A stretch of 64,000 nt of DNA, from NCBI RefSeq assembly GCF_902859875.1, contig NZ_CADIKF010000004.1, forward strand, positions 124,001 to 188,000, given 5' to 3'. The notes below the pieces were generated by a model. It ran no database searches and was not told the origin of the DNA. It worked only from the letters and a program-made list of their open reading frames with translations. Below are positions 25,950-34,175 of the stretch, piece by piece. Positions within the stretch are counted from its first letter, which is position 1. Each line of letters opens with the position of its first letter. Source of the stretch: Paraburkholderia solisilvae (GTDB lineage: Bacteria; Pseudomonadota; Gammaproteobacteria; Burkholderiales; Burkholderiaceae). The translations under genes were made by a program, and so were the position numbers.

Positions 25950-27518
25950 TCACGCCGCCTGCGCGGTTTCGGCGACGCTCGAACTCCGCGGCAACGCGAG
26001 GCTCAACACCGACTGCTCGGTCGCCGCGCCGCGCGCCAGTTCGCCGGAAATGCGGCCCTGCCGCATCACGACGATGCGGTCGGACACGCCGAGCACTTCC
26101 GGCAGTTCCGACGAAATCATCACGATCGCGCAGCCGCGCTCCGCGAGCTGATAGATCACGTTGTAAATCTCGTGCTTCGCGCCGACGTCGATGCCGCGCG
26201 TCGGTTCGTCGAGAATCACGACCTTCAGGTCCGGTTCCGCGAGCCAGCGCGACAGAATCGCTTTCTGCTGGTTGCCGCCCGACAGGAAGCGGATCTTCTG
26301 CCGGCGGCTCGGCGTCTTGATCTTCAGGAGCTTGATAAAGCGGTCCGCGGTTTGCGCTTCCTTCTTGCGATCGAGAAAAATGCCCGCGCGCAGATAGTGG
26401 CGCCGGCAACTGATATTGATGTTCTCGGCCACCGATGCGATCGCGACGATGCCCTCTTCCTTGCGGTCTTCCGGGCACAGCACGATGCCCTGGCGGATCG
26501 CATCGCCCGCTCTTTTGACCTTGATCGGCTTGCCGTCGAGCGTCAGTTGGCCGCCCTTCTTCGGATCGTCGCCGTACACCAGGTGCATCAGTTCGCTGCG
26601 CCCCGCGCCGACCAGACCGAAGAACCCGACGATCTCGCCGCGCCGCACCTCGAAGCTGGCCGGCTCCGCGAGCGGCCCGCCTTCGATGCCTTTCGCGGCG
26701 AAACGCACTTCGCCGAGCGCGCGCGGCGTGTAGTTATAAATATCCGAAATTTCCCGGCCCACCATTTCGCTGACGATCGTGTCGCGGCTCACGCCGTCGA
26801 GCGACGTGTGCGATGCGACCTTGCGGCCGTCGCGGAAAATCGTGCAGGCGTCGCACAGCTGATAAATCTCGTCCATCCGGTGCGAGATATAAATCAGCGC
26901 GCGATTGTCCGCGCGCAGATCGCGCACCAGCTTGAACAGCACTTCGGTTTCGCGATGCGACAGCGAGCTGGTCGGCTCGTCGAGCGCGATCACGCGCGCG
27001 TTGCGCATCAGCGCCTTGCAGATTTCGACCATCTGCCGCTGGGCGATCGACAGCTTGCGCAGCTTCGCGTCCGGATCGAGATCGACGCCCATCGCCGCCA
27101 GCTGCTCGCGCACATAGCGCTTCGCCTGGCGCTTGTGCACCCAGCCGAGCGCGTTCGGCAGGCGGCCGAGCATCAGGTTTTCCGCGACCGTCAGATCGGG
27201 CACGTACTGCAACTCCTGGTGAATCACCGCGATGCCGGCCGCAATCGACGCACCCGCGCTCGCGAAGTGCACTTCGTTTTCGTCGATCAACACGCGCCCC
27301 GAGTCCGGCTGATATTCGCCGCCGAGGATCTTCAGCAGGGTCGATTTCCCCGCTCCGTTCTCGCCCATCAGGCCGTGCACCTGGCCCGCGTGCACGTCGA
27401 ACGAAATGCCGTCGAGCGCGCGCACGCCGGGAAACACCTTACCGATATTGTCAAAACGCAGCGTCGCTGACACTTCGCCTCCTGTTGCCACTGAGTTTGC
27501 TTCGTGCGAACCGCTCAT
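25950..27518 (-). CDS. araG: Sugar ABC transporter ATP-binding protein, AraG type
   Basis: ATPase of the importer with two nucleotide-binding domains in one 522-residue chain. The first has Walker [13 protein letters not shown], signature [11 protein letters not shown] and Walker [12 protein letters not shown]. The second has the degenerate loop [24 protein letters not shown] and [15 protein letters not shown]. This arrangement is typical of monosaccharide importers (CUT2 family). The ATG at 27518 has no strong ribosome-binding site. Confidence 0.94.
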   Translation of the reverse strand: MSGSHEANSVATGGEVSATLRFDNIGKVFPGVRALDGISFDVHAGQVHGLMGENGAGKSTLLKILGGEYQPDSGRVLIDENEVHFASAGASIAAGIAVIHQELQYVPDLTVAENLMLGRLPNALGWVHKRQAKRYVREQLAAMGVDLDPDAKLRKLSIAQRQMVEICKALMRNARVIALDEPTSSLSHRETEVLFKLVRDLRADNRALIYISHRMDEIYQLCDACTIFRDGRKVASHTSLDGVSRDTIVSEMVGREISDIYNYTPRALGEVRFAAKGIEGGPLAEPASFEVRRGEIVGFFGLVGAGRSELMHLVYGDDPKKGGQLTLDGKPIKVKRAGDAIRQGIVLCPEDRKEEGIVAIASVAENINISCRRHYLRAGIFLDRKKEAQTADRFIKLLKIKTPSRRQKIRFLSGGNQQKAILSRWLAEPDLKVVILDEPTRGIDVGAKHEIYNVIYQLAERGCAIVMISSELPEVLGVSDRIVVMRQGRISGELARGAATEQSVLSLALPRSSSVAETAQAA

Positions 27519-27545
27519 GTGAACCGCTCACGTGACCTTTCGCGC

Positions 27546-27577
27546 AAAACGCGCGGACGCCGTTGCCGTCCACGCGC
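27546..27577 (-). promoter_or_regulatory. Strong hairpin between araF and araG
   Basis: On the minus strand a GC-rich stem of GCGCG plus GGACG with CGTCC plus GCGCG, one bulged T and a 7-base loop, is followed by TTTT. It lies about 70 bases past araF. It can act as a partial terminator or 3'-end stabiliser, giving more binding protein than ATPase and permease, as is common in such operons. Confidence 0.6.
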
Positions 27578-27644
27578 TTTGCCGTCGCTACATCGCTACG
27601 TTGCTACGCGTCGCATCCGCGTAACGGGAAACAACCGCAGCCCG

Positions 27645-28643
27645 TTACTTCGACGCGAGACCCATCTCCTTGCGCACTTCGCCGACGTTGTCGCGCGTGG
27701 CCAGCATGCCGGTCGTGAGCGTCAGCATCGGCGGTTCCTTGCCTTGCGTGATCCATGCGTACATCAGTTCCGAGGTTTCCTCGCCGTGGCGCTTCGGGCT
27801 GATGATCACAGTGCCGTAGAAGCCCGTCGGCTGCGGCTTCTTGAACTCGTTCAGCGCCGAATCCGAACCGCCGATACCGATGCCGATCATGTTGTCGGCT
27901 TTGAAGCCGCGGCCTTCGGCAGCGCGCACTGCGCCGAGCACCGCTTCGTCGTTCAGGCCGTAGGCCACCCAATGCTTGAACTGCGGGTTCTTCGTGAGCG
28001 CGATGTTCGCCGCGTTGAACGCGTTTTCCGTGTCGGTTTTCGCTTGCGGCGCGGCGATCACGTTCGCCTTCGGGAAGCCCGCGGCGACGAGTGCGTCGGT
28101 GGCGCCGGTGGTGCGGTCATGCGCGGTCGGCAGCTGCTCGTAGGTCACGTCGATCGCGCCGACGTCCTTCATGTCCCAGCCGCGCTTCTTGATTTCGGCC
28201 GCAATGCCGTCGCCGGCCTGCTTGCCGATGTTGTACGCGGAGATGCCCATATGCGGCACCGACTCGATCGGCTTGCCCGCACCGTCGACGAGGCGGTCGT
28301 CCACCGTCATCATCTTCAGGCCGTCAGCCTTCGCCTTCGCGACGATACCCGGCCCGAGCTTCACGTCCGGCGTGCAGATCACGAAGCCTTGCGCTTTTTG
28401 CGCGGCGAGGTTGTCGATTGCGCTCATCACCTTCTCGCCCGACGGCGCGCCGATCTTCACGAGCGTGAAGCCCTTTTCCTTCGCGGCGATTTCGGCGAAT
28501 TTCCATTCGTCCTGGAACCACGGCTCTTCCGGCTGCTTCACGAGAAAGCCGATCTTCACCGAATCGGCAGCCTGCGCGGCCGGCGCATTGAACAGCACCG
28601 CCGTCGCTGCCGCTGCGAGCGTGAGGAATATTCTGCGTTTCAT
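27645..28643 (-). CDS. araF: Sugar ABC transporter periplasmic binding protein, AraF type
   Basis: A 332-residue periplasmic solute-binding protein with signal peptide MKRRIFLTLAAAATAVLF ending near AAQA. The mature part resembles E. coli AraF closely: KIGFLVKQPEEPWFQDEW, GFVICTPDVKLG, MTVDDRLVDG, and GIGIGGSDSALNEFKKPQATGFYG-type residues. It captures L-arabinose, D-galactose or related sugars. The ATG at 28643 opens the signal peptide; upstream in-frame sequence is not used. Confidence 0.93.
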   Translation of the reverse strand: MKRRIFLTLAAAATAVLFNAPAAQAADSVKIGFLVKQPEEPWFQDEWKFAEIAAKEKGFTLVKIGAPSGEKVMSAIDNLAAQKAQGFVICTPDVKLGPGIVAKAKADGLKMMTVDDRLVDGAGKPIESVPHMGISAYNIGKQAGDGIAAEIKKRGWDMKDVGAIDVTYEQLPTAHDRTTGATDALVAAGFPKANVIAAPQAKTDTENAFNAANIALTKNPQFKHWVAYGLNDEAVLGAVRAAEGRGFKADNMIGIGIGGSDSALNEFKKPQPTGFYGTVIISPKRHGEETSELMYAWITQGKEPPMLTLTTGMLATRDNVGEVRKEMGLASK

Positions 28644-28738
28644 ATTGCTTGTCTCCTGACTAGGTAACGAGAAGGTTATCGGCCGCGTCTTCTTGTACCG
28701 GGACTGACACACGCGGCCAGCGCGTCAACCGGTTCACT

Positions 28739-29518
28739 TCAATCGTGATAAAGCACCGAGCGTCCGCCGTCGACCGTGATACAGCTCGCGTTGATAAACG
28801 GCGCTTCATCGGATGCGAGAAACACCGCGGTCATCGCCACTTCGTCGGGGCGGCCGATGCGCTTCATCGGCTGCAGGTCGAGCGTCGCCTGCCGCGCGGC
28901 GGCCGGGTCCGGCTGGTTGTCCCACCATTCACGCGTCAGATCCGTTTCGATATAGCCAGGCGCAATCGCATTGACACGCACGTTGCGCGGCGCGTACTCG
29001 ATGCCGAGCGCGCGCGTGAGGCCGATCACACCGTGCTTCGCGACCGGATACGGAAAGCAGCCCGCGATGATCTTGAACGAGTGTGTCGACGCGATATTCA
29101 CGATGCTGCCGCGCCCGCGCTCGACCATGCCCGGCAATGCCGCGCGGCAGCCGTTCCAGACGCCGTCGAGGTCGACGGCAAAGCAGCGGCGCCAGTCGTC
29201 GTCGGTCATCGTCAGCGGGTCGCAGAACACGTTGATGCCGGCGTTGTTCACCAGCACGTCGAGCGGTCCGAAGCTGCGCTGCGCTTCGTCAACCGCTTGT
29301 TGTACGGACGCCGATTGCGTGACGTCGGTGCACACCGCGAGCACGCGTGCGCCCGCATGCGCGGTTTCGATCTCGCGCGCCGTATGCTGCGCCGTTTCAC
29401 TATCGAGTTCGGCCAGCACGACCGCCGCGCCTTCGCGTGCGAACGCATGCGCGATCGCGGCGCCGATGCCGCGCCCGGCGCCGGTGATCAGTGCGACCTT
29501 ACCGGCGAGGCGATTCAT
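28739..29518 (-). CDS. Short-chain dehydrogenase/reductase in the sugar operon
   Basis: A 259-residue SDR with TGAGRGIGAAIAHAF (cofactor), NNAGIN, the serine in VNIASTHSFK, and YPVAKHG with the catalytic Tyr and Lys. The acidic residue after the second strand (LAELDSE) suggests NAD rather than NADP. It overlaps the stop of dgoA by ATGA. It could be a second sugar dehydrogenase (for example galactose or fucose 1-dehydrogenase) or act later in the pathway; the sequence does not decide. Confidence 0.82.
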   Translation of the reverse strand: MNRLAGKVALITGAGRGIGAAIAHAFAREGAAVVLAELDSETAQHTAREIETAHAGARVLAVCTDVTQSASVQQAVDEAQRSFGPLDVLVNNAGINVFCDPLTMTDDDWRRCFAVDLDGVWNGCRAALPGMVERGRGSIVNIASTHSFKIIAGCFPYPVAKHGVIGLTRALGIEYAPRNVRVNAIAPGYIETDLTREWWDNQPDPAAARQATLDLQPMKRIGRPDEVAMTAVFLASDEAPFINASCITVDGGRSVLYHD

Positions 29519-30195
29519 TTCTTCGCACTCGCGCGCGCGATGCGCAGTCCGTTGATAAAGGACTTTGCATGCGACGCGGTAATCGCGGCGCTCTGGCCCG
29601 GCTTGTACAGCGCGGAGCCGAGGCCGAAGCCGTTCGCGCCCGCGGTCAGAAACGGACCCATGTTGTCCGGCGTGACGCCGCCGACCGGCAGCAGCGGCAC
29701 CTGCGCCGCGATCACCGCGCGCCACGCCTTCACCACGTGACAGCCGAGCTGTTCGGCGGGAAACATCTTCAGCACGTCCGCGCCGTTCTTCAGCGCGATA
29801 AACGCTTCGGTCGGCGTCGCGACGCCGGGCGCGCACGCCATTGCGTGCGACTTCGCCGCGACGATCACTTCCGGATCGGCGTGCGGCATCACGATCAGCT
29901 CGCCGCCCGCCTGCTTCACCTGATGCACGAACGCGGCCTGCAGCACCGTCCCCGCGCCGACGATCGCGTCGGGCGGCAGCGCGTGGCGGATTGCCGCGAT
30001 GCTGTCGAACGGCTGCGGCGAATTGAGCGGCACTTCGACGATCCGGAAGCCCGCTTCGTACAGCGCGCGGCCGTGGTCGGCTGCGTCGGCGGGCGTCACG
30101 CCGCGCAGGATCGCGATCAGCGGACACGCTTCGAAAGCGGCCATCAGGCCGGCGTGCGGCTGGTAAGGTCCGGGCAGATTCAGTTCAGCTTGCAT
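29515..30195 (-). CDS. dgoA: 2-dehydro-3-deoxy-6-phosphogalactonate aldolase
   Basis: Cleaves 2-keto-3-deoxy-6-phosphogalactonate to pyruvate and glyceraldehyde 3-phosphate. The 226-residue protein has the KDPG/KDPGal aldolase marks CPLIAILRGVTPADA, EVPLNSPQPFDSI (catalytic glutamate) and DVLKMFPAEQLG (Schiff-base lysine). The LNSP and FPAEQLG forms are those of the galactonate type rather than Eda. It sits directly after dgoK, its pathway partner. Confidence 0.93.
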   Translation of the reverse strand: MQAELNLPGPYQPHAGLMAAFEACPLIAILRGVTPADAADHGRALYEAGFRIVEVPLNSPQPFDSIAAIRHALPPDAIVGAGTVLQAAFVHQVKQAGGELIVMPHADPEVIVAAKSHAMACAPGVATPTEAFIALKNGADVLKMFPAEQLGCHVVKAWRAVIAAQVPLLPVGGVTPDNMGPFLTAGANGFGLGSALYKPGQSAAITASHAKSFINGLRIARASAKK

Positions 30196-30256
30196 ATCGG
30201 TTCCTTTCTGGTTCCTGTGCGCATGTCCGTGGCGGCCCGCATTCTGCTTGCGCGGG

Positions 30257-31378
30257 CTAGCCGATGCGCGCGGCCGGCACGGCGCCGGCCGCGGGTGTCA
30301 CGAGTCCCGCCTGTACCGCGATGCGCCACAGGCCGCGCTCGGTCGCGTACTTGACGAGTTCCGCCGACTGACAGCCGTATTGCGTCAGCGCCAGCCGATA
30401 TCGTTCGCACAGCGCCTCGTTGCCGATCAGCCGCAGCGTGCGGCCGGCGAGCGCCACCTGCTGACGCTCGAGCACGGCTTCGAGTCCGTTCAGTTCGTGG
30501 CCGATCAGCAGCCCCGACAGATAGTCGGGCTGCTCTTCGCGCGCGAGTTGCGCGGTCAGCCCGAGCGTGCGGGTGCTGAAGATCGTCGCGAGCATGCCCG
30601 CGTGACCGTGGTTGCGCGCGACGCTGATGCCGCGCAGGAAGGCTGCGGTATCCGGGCGATCCGGCGTCGTCATCGTGCGGCCGAGAATCGTGTGCTCGGA
30701 AAGCGCGGCGAACACCTCGCCAGTCATAAACGTATAGAAGCGCTCGATGCGCATGCCGCGGACGATCACCCACTTCGCGTGCGTGCCCGGCAGGCCGATC
30801 AGCGCGCCTGGCTGAGTGTCGGCAGGCGCGTCGTTTTTCGGCGCGGTTACCGCGTCACCGGCGAGCGCACCGACAATCTGCGTCTCTTCGCCGCGCATCA
30901 CGTTCGGCAATTCGCCGCGCTCGAGCACGCCCGGCACGATATGCAGCACGACGCCGCGCGCGGTCTGCACGCGCACGATGCCGCGGACGATCGCATCGGG
31001 GCTCGCGGGCGTTTCAACGTAAGGCGCTTCCTTCCAGCCCTGCGCGCTGCCGACCATGCCGGCCGCCATCACCGGCAGATGCGGCGCGCGTTCGAGCCAG
31101 CTGCCGCACACCGCGTCGAACGCGATATCGAAGCCGCCTTCGCTCGCGGCGCGCGGCAAATTCATGATGCCGGCCGTCGATGCGCGGGTTTCCAGCAGTT
31201 GCCCCGCGGCGTCGAACAGATACGCGCGCAGTGCGGTCGTGCCCCAGTCGAGCGCGATCAGTGCCGCGTCGTGCTGCGCCGATCCGGCGGCGCCGGTCTG
31301 GGCGGCGGCGTCCGAGGCAGCGGGTGTAGCGGACGCAGCGGACGCCGACATCGAGTCCGGTGAACCCAGATCGGTCAT
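30257..31378 (-). CDS. dgoK: 2-dehydro-3-deoxygalactonokinase
   Basis: Phosphorylates 2-keto-3-deoxygalactonate with ATP. The 373-residue protein has the DgoK family marks ALIALDWGTTALRAYLFD (phosphate-binding), VMAAGMVGSAQGWKEAPY, and LPGTHAKWVIVRGMRIERFYTFMTGEVFA. The first 35 residues are Ala/Ser-rich and variable. The ATG at 31378 overlaps the stop codon of the upstream iclR gene (ATGA). Insertion of an Asp/Ala stretch before QPGALIGLPG is slight. Confidence 0.93.
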   Translation of the reverse strand: MTDLGSPDSMSASAASATPAASDAAAQTGAAGSAQHDAALIALDWGTTALRAYLFDAAGQLLETRASTAGIMNLPRAASEGGFDIAFDAVCGSWLERAPHLPVMAAGMVGSAQGWKEAPYVETPASPDAIVRGIVRVQTARGVVLHIVPGVLERGELPNVMRGEETQIVGALAGDAVTAPKNDAPADTQPGALIGLPGTHAKWVIVRGMRIERFYTFMTGEVFAALSEHTILGRTMTTPDRPDTAAFLRGISVARNHGHAGMLATIFSTRTLGLTAQLAREEQPDYLSGLLIGHELNGLEAVLERQQVALAGRTLRLIGNEALCERYRLALTQYGCQSAELVKYATERGLWRIAVQAGLVTPAAGAVPAARIG

Positions 31379-32310
31379 CGCTTGATCCTGCGGGTTGCCG
31401 GTTGTGGCGCACGCCAGCCGAGTTCCTCCGAGATCGCGCGCGCTTCGCGCTGCACGACCGGAATCAGTTCGTCCATCCGCTCGAGCGACATATACGGAAT
31501 CGTGCTCGCGACCGACAGCGCCGCGACAATCGCGCCGGACGCGTCGCGCACCGGCGCCGCGACACAGCGGATCGACGCTTCGTTTTCCTCGAGATCGAAC
31601 GTGAAGCCGCCGCCCGAGTAGTTGGTCATCCGCTGCATGAAGGTCTGCAGATCGGGCCGGTTGTCCGGCTTGAAGCTCACGCCGGCGAGCGCGCGACGCG
31701 ACGCGTCGAACAGCTTTTGCCACGTTTCGGGCGTCAGGTCGAGCATCATCGCCTTGCCGATACCGGTCGACGCGAGCGGCATCCGGTGACCGACCCGCGA
31801 GCGCATTTCGAGGCCGCGCGTGCCGGGAATCTTGTCGATATAAAGCACGTCGTCGCCGTCGCGCACGCCGAGGTGAATCGTGTCGTGCGTTTCTTCGGCA
31901 AGCGCCGCGAGGTGCGGGCGGGCGACCGTCGTCAACGGCATCTGCTCGAGCGCGATCGTGCCGAGTTCGATCAGCTTCGGGCCGAGCAGATAGCCGCCCT
32001 GCACCTGACGCAGGTAACGCGCCTGCACGAGGCTGCTGACGAGCCGGTGCGTGGTGCTGCGCGTCGTGCCGAGCGCCGCGCCGAACGTGCGCAGATCGCG
32101 CACGCCGGCGGCTGCGGCTTCGAGAATCGCGAGGCCGCGCAGCAGCGTCTGCGTGCCGGCCTGCTGCGGCGTGATGTCGAGCAGCGTGCTCGGCAGCGCG
32201 ATCGTGTCGCGGTCGGCGGGCGGCAGCCCGGTACCGTTCGACGGACGCGCAACAGGTTTTCTCACCGCGTCGGCTTCGGACCCGGCGTGATTGGTCATCG
32301 CTTTATTCAT
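31375..32310 (-). CDS. IclR-family transcriptional regulator of the sugar operon
   Basis: A 311-residue protein with an N-terminal winged helix-turn-helix (about 55-115, AGTQTLLRGLAILEAAAAG then GTTRSTTHRLVSSLV) and a C-terminal effector domain (SRVGHRMPLASTGIGKAMM, GGGFTFDLEENEASIRCVAAPV). It is the first gene of the operon, before dgoK, and probably senses a pathway intermediate. ATGs at 32310 and 32298 are both possible; GTG at 32355 is less likely. A perfect inverted repeat about 260 bases upstream is a likely binding site. Confidence 0.92.
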   Translation of the reverse strand: MNKAMTNHAGSEADAVRKPVARPSNGTGLPPADRDTIALPSTLLDITPQQAGTQTLLRGLAILEAAAAGVRDLRTFGAALGTTRSTTHRLVSSLVQARYLRQVQGGYLLGPKLIELGTIALEQMPLTTVARPHLAALAEETHDTIHLGVRDGDDVLYIDKIPGTRGLEMRSRVGHRMPLASTGIGKAMMLDLTPETWQKLFDASRRALAGVSFKPDNRPDLQTFMQRMTNYSGGGFTFDLEENEASIRCVAAPVRDASGAIVAALSVASTIPYMSLERMDELIPVVQREARAISEELGWRAPQPATRRIKR

Positions 32311-32542
32311 GGCGATCAGGCAAACGGGTTGAGGGTTATTGCGCGCTGCCGGCACGGCGGCAGGCGGCAGCGGCGATTGCGGTGAAGGTGGCGCGGTGCG
32401 GCGGCGCGCTGACGCGTGCCGGTTGCCGATAGAGGATCGAGGCCATAGCGGGTTGTCTCCGATTCGTTTTGCGCTGCGTCGCGCCTATGCTGCGGTGGCG
32501 CGGACGCGATCTGTTTGCCGGTCGTCCGACTTGTTGGAACGG

Positions 32543-32571
32543 ATTGTAGGGCGATTTTCGAGATACTCCAA
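32543..32571 (-). promoter_or_regulatory. Likely promoter of the iclR-dgo-ara operon
   Basis: The minus strand has TTGGAG (32566-32571), a 17-base spacer and TACAAT (32543-32548). The -35 box overlaps the left arm of the inverted repeat at 32568-32598. The -10 box is five of six consensus positions; the -35 box is weaker. Confidence 0.55.
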
Positions 32572-32598
32572 TATGTGAATGTACCAATCACATATTGG
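32568..32598. promoter_or_regulatory. Perfect 11-bp inverted repeat, probable IclR operator
   Basis: Arms CCAATATGTGA (32568-32578) and TCACATATTGG (32588-32598) are perfect complements with a 9-base spacer. The site is AT-rich in a GC-rich genome and overlaps the -35 box of the iclR promoter. No copy was seen upstream of galM or the other operon genes. Confidence 0.7.
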
Positions 32599-32764
32599 GA
32601 TGTTTGTGGCGTTGCGGGTGTGCTGCGCTGCGTTGTGGGGGCTGCGCTGCGTTGCGGGTGTGCGGCGCGGCGGGTGTGCTGCGTCGAGGTGCTTTCTTTG
32701 TGCCTTGCCAACATGCCCGGCATAGGCGGGCCCTTGTGCCGGCAACGGGATCGGCGTTGGCCGC

Positions 32765-32974
32765 GGAGTTGGAGTTGGAGTTGGAGTTGGAGTTGGAGTT
32801 GGAGTTGGAGTTGGAGTTGGAGTTGGAGTTGGAGTTGGAGTTGGCGTTGGCGTTGGCGTTGGCGTTGGCGTTGGCGTTGGCGTTGGCGTTGGCGTTGGCG
32901 TTGGCGTTGGCGTTGGCGTTGGCGTTGGCGTTGGCGTTGGCAGCGGCAGCGGCAGCGGCAGCGGCAGCGGCAGC
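32765..32974. repeat. Hexanucleotide microsatellite, 35 units in three blocks
   Basis: Thirteen GGAGTT units (32765-32842), then sixteen GGCGTT units (32843-32938), then six GGCAGC units (32939-32974) follow without interruption. Each block differs from the next by one or two bases per unit, so the array may have grown by repeated slippage of founder variants. As hexamers it could vary in length without shifting a frame, but no gene appears to use it. Confidence 0.95.
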
Positions 32975-33048
32975 GATTGAACCAGATCGGACGCGTCCGG
33001 CGTGGTTACGCCGGCACGCGCGGCGCGATGTTTTCGCTCCTCGCCGTC

Positions 33049-33085
33049 AAAAAAAACGGCAACCGCATCACCCATGCAGTTGCCG
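33049..33085 (-). terminator. Terminator of mtgA
   Basis: On the minus strand CGGCAAC and GTTGCCG (33079-33085 and 33057-33063) form a stem extended by TGCAT/ATGC, followed by eight Ts. It lies 35 bases past the mtgA stop. Confidence 0.88.
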
Positions 33086-33119
33086 CTTGATGCACGCCGG
33101 TCCGCACCGGCCTGCCCGC

Positions 33120-33863
33120 TCAGTCCGGCAGTTCCGCCGCCCCCATGCGCCGCGCGATCACGCGGGCGCGCTGGGTCAGATAGGCGGAATTGCGATGCTC
33201 ATCGAAGTATTTCGGCCGCGGCAGCATTACCGCAAGCCGCGCCGACTGACCGGCGGAAAGCTTCGCGGCCGATGTCTTGTAGTAGTAGCGCGCCGCCGCT
33301 TCCGCGCCATAGACGCCATTGCCCCACTCAACCGAATTCAGATAGATCTCGAAGATCCGCTCCTTGTCCATCAGCGTTTCGAGCATCCACGTGATGATCA
33401 GCTCCTGGCCCTTGCGGACGTAGCTCTTTTCACGCGACAGAAACAGATTGCGCGCGAGTTGCTGCGTAATCGTCGAGCCGCCCGCGACGATCTTGCCGCG
33501 CGCCTTGTTTTTCTCCCACGCCTGCAGGATCGCGTCGGTCTCGTAGCCGTTGTTGTTGACGAAATTCGCGTCCTCCGACGCGATAATCGCGCGCTTCAGA
33601 TTGCGCGAAATCTGGTCGTACGGCACCCACGTGTGCTGGATCGACAGATCGGGGCGGTCTTGCGCGAGGCGCCACGCGTCGGAGCGCATGAATGCGGTCG
33701 ATTGCGGATTGACGGTGTTCCACAGCGCGATCTGCGCGAAGTAGAACGCCTGCGTCACGAGCCACGAGAACGCGAACACGGCAACCACGTATGCGAGCCA
33801 ATGGCCGACGCGGGTCGCTTTCGCGCTCTTCGAGCGCTTCGTTCCAGTCATGTTCGCCGCCAT
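33120..33863 (-). CDS. mtgA: Monofunctional biosynthetic peptidoglycan transglycosylase
   Basis: Polymerises glycan strands from lipid II at the inner membrane. The 247-residue protein has one N-terminal transmembrane helix (about 22-45) and the GT51 domain with [11 protein letters not shown] (catalytic glutamate), [27 protein letters not shown], and [23 protein letters not shown]. The ATG at 33863 ([13 protein letters not shown]) is chosen; ATG 33851 is possible, and a TTG at 33869 is unlikely. It is downstream of aroE. Confidence 0.94.
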   Translation of the reverse strand: MAANMTGTKRSKSAKATRVGHWLAYVVAVFAFSWLVTQAFYFAQIALWNTVNPQSTAFMRSDAWRLAQDRPDLSIQHTWVPYDQISRNLKRAIIASEDANFVNNNGYETDAILQAWEKNKARGKIVAGGSTITQQLARNLFLSREKSYVRKGQELIITWMLETLMDKERIFEIYLNSVEWGNGVYGAEAAARYYYKTSAAKLSAGQSARLAVMLPRPKYFDEHRNSAYLTQRARVIARRMGAAELPD

Positions 33864-34175
33864 GCTCAAGGCTGCTTTCCTGTAGACGGTATGGGAGCAA
33901 GCGCGAGCCGCTCGCGCCAGTCAAGATGAACCAAGGTCAGATCACACGGCAACGATGGGTCAACCTCGCGCCAACTTGCCGACCGCGTGCCCACTCAAGC
34001 GGCAGCCCGGCGCCAACTTGCTGACTGTGTGCCGACTGAAGCGCCAACTCGGCGCCAACTTGCCAACCGTGTGTCAACTCAGGCGCCAACCCGCCGCCAA
34101 CTTGCTAACCGTGTGCCAACTGAAGCGCCAACCCGGCGCCAACCCGGCGCCGACCATCTGCCAGCCATCTGCCAG
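33864..34175. other. 312-base spacer between aroE and mtgA with tandem repeats
   Basis: The spacer consists largely of the 42-bp tandem repeats at 33971-34149 and shorter nested repeats of 11 bp at 34128-34172. No gene is supported, though the array keeps an open frame on the plus strand. Confidence 0.65.
33971..34149. repeat. Four 42-bp tandem repeats plus partial copy
   Basis: Each unit starts GCCAACTTGC and ends CCGGC, or a close variant: 33971-34012, 34013-34054, 34055-34096, 34097-34138, then a partial copy. Alternate units are more alike (CTGA versus CTCA near the middle), suggesting that an 84-bp pair was duplicated. Since 42 is a multiple of three, the plus strand can be read as repeats of 14 residues (ANLPTVCQLKRQPG-like), but there is no ribosome-binding site, homology or usual composition. 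An 11-bp unit CATCTGCCAGC is also doubled at the right end. Confidence 0.93.

Larger units (their letters stand above)
32311..33119. other. 809-base gap between iclR and mtgA
   Basis: The gap holds the iclR promoter and operator, the hexanucleotide microsatellite at 32765-32974, and the mtgA terminator at 33049-33085. Long open frames cross it in several frames only because a hexamer repeat has no stops. No gene is supported. Confidence 0.7.

Noticed and set aside
32765..32974. CRISPR-like array
   Set aside because: Units are 6 bases with no spacers and no cas genes nearby.
32485..33075. Open frame encoding a long Thr-Pro repeat across the microsatellite
   Set aside because: Hexamer repeats are stop-free in several frames on both strands. 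There is no ribosome-binding site, signal or homology, and the frame includes the mtgA terminator.
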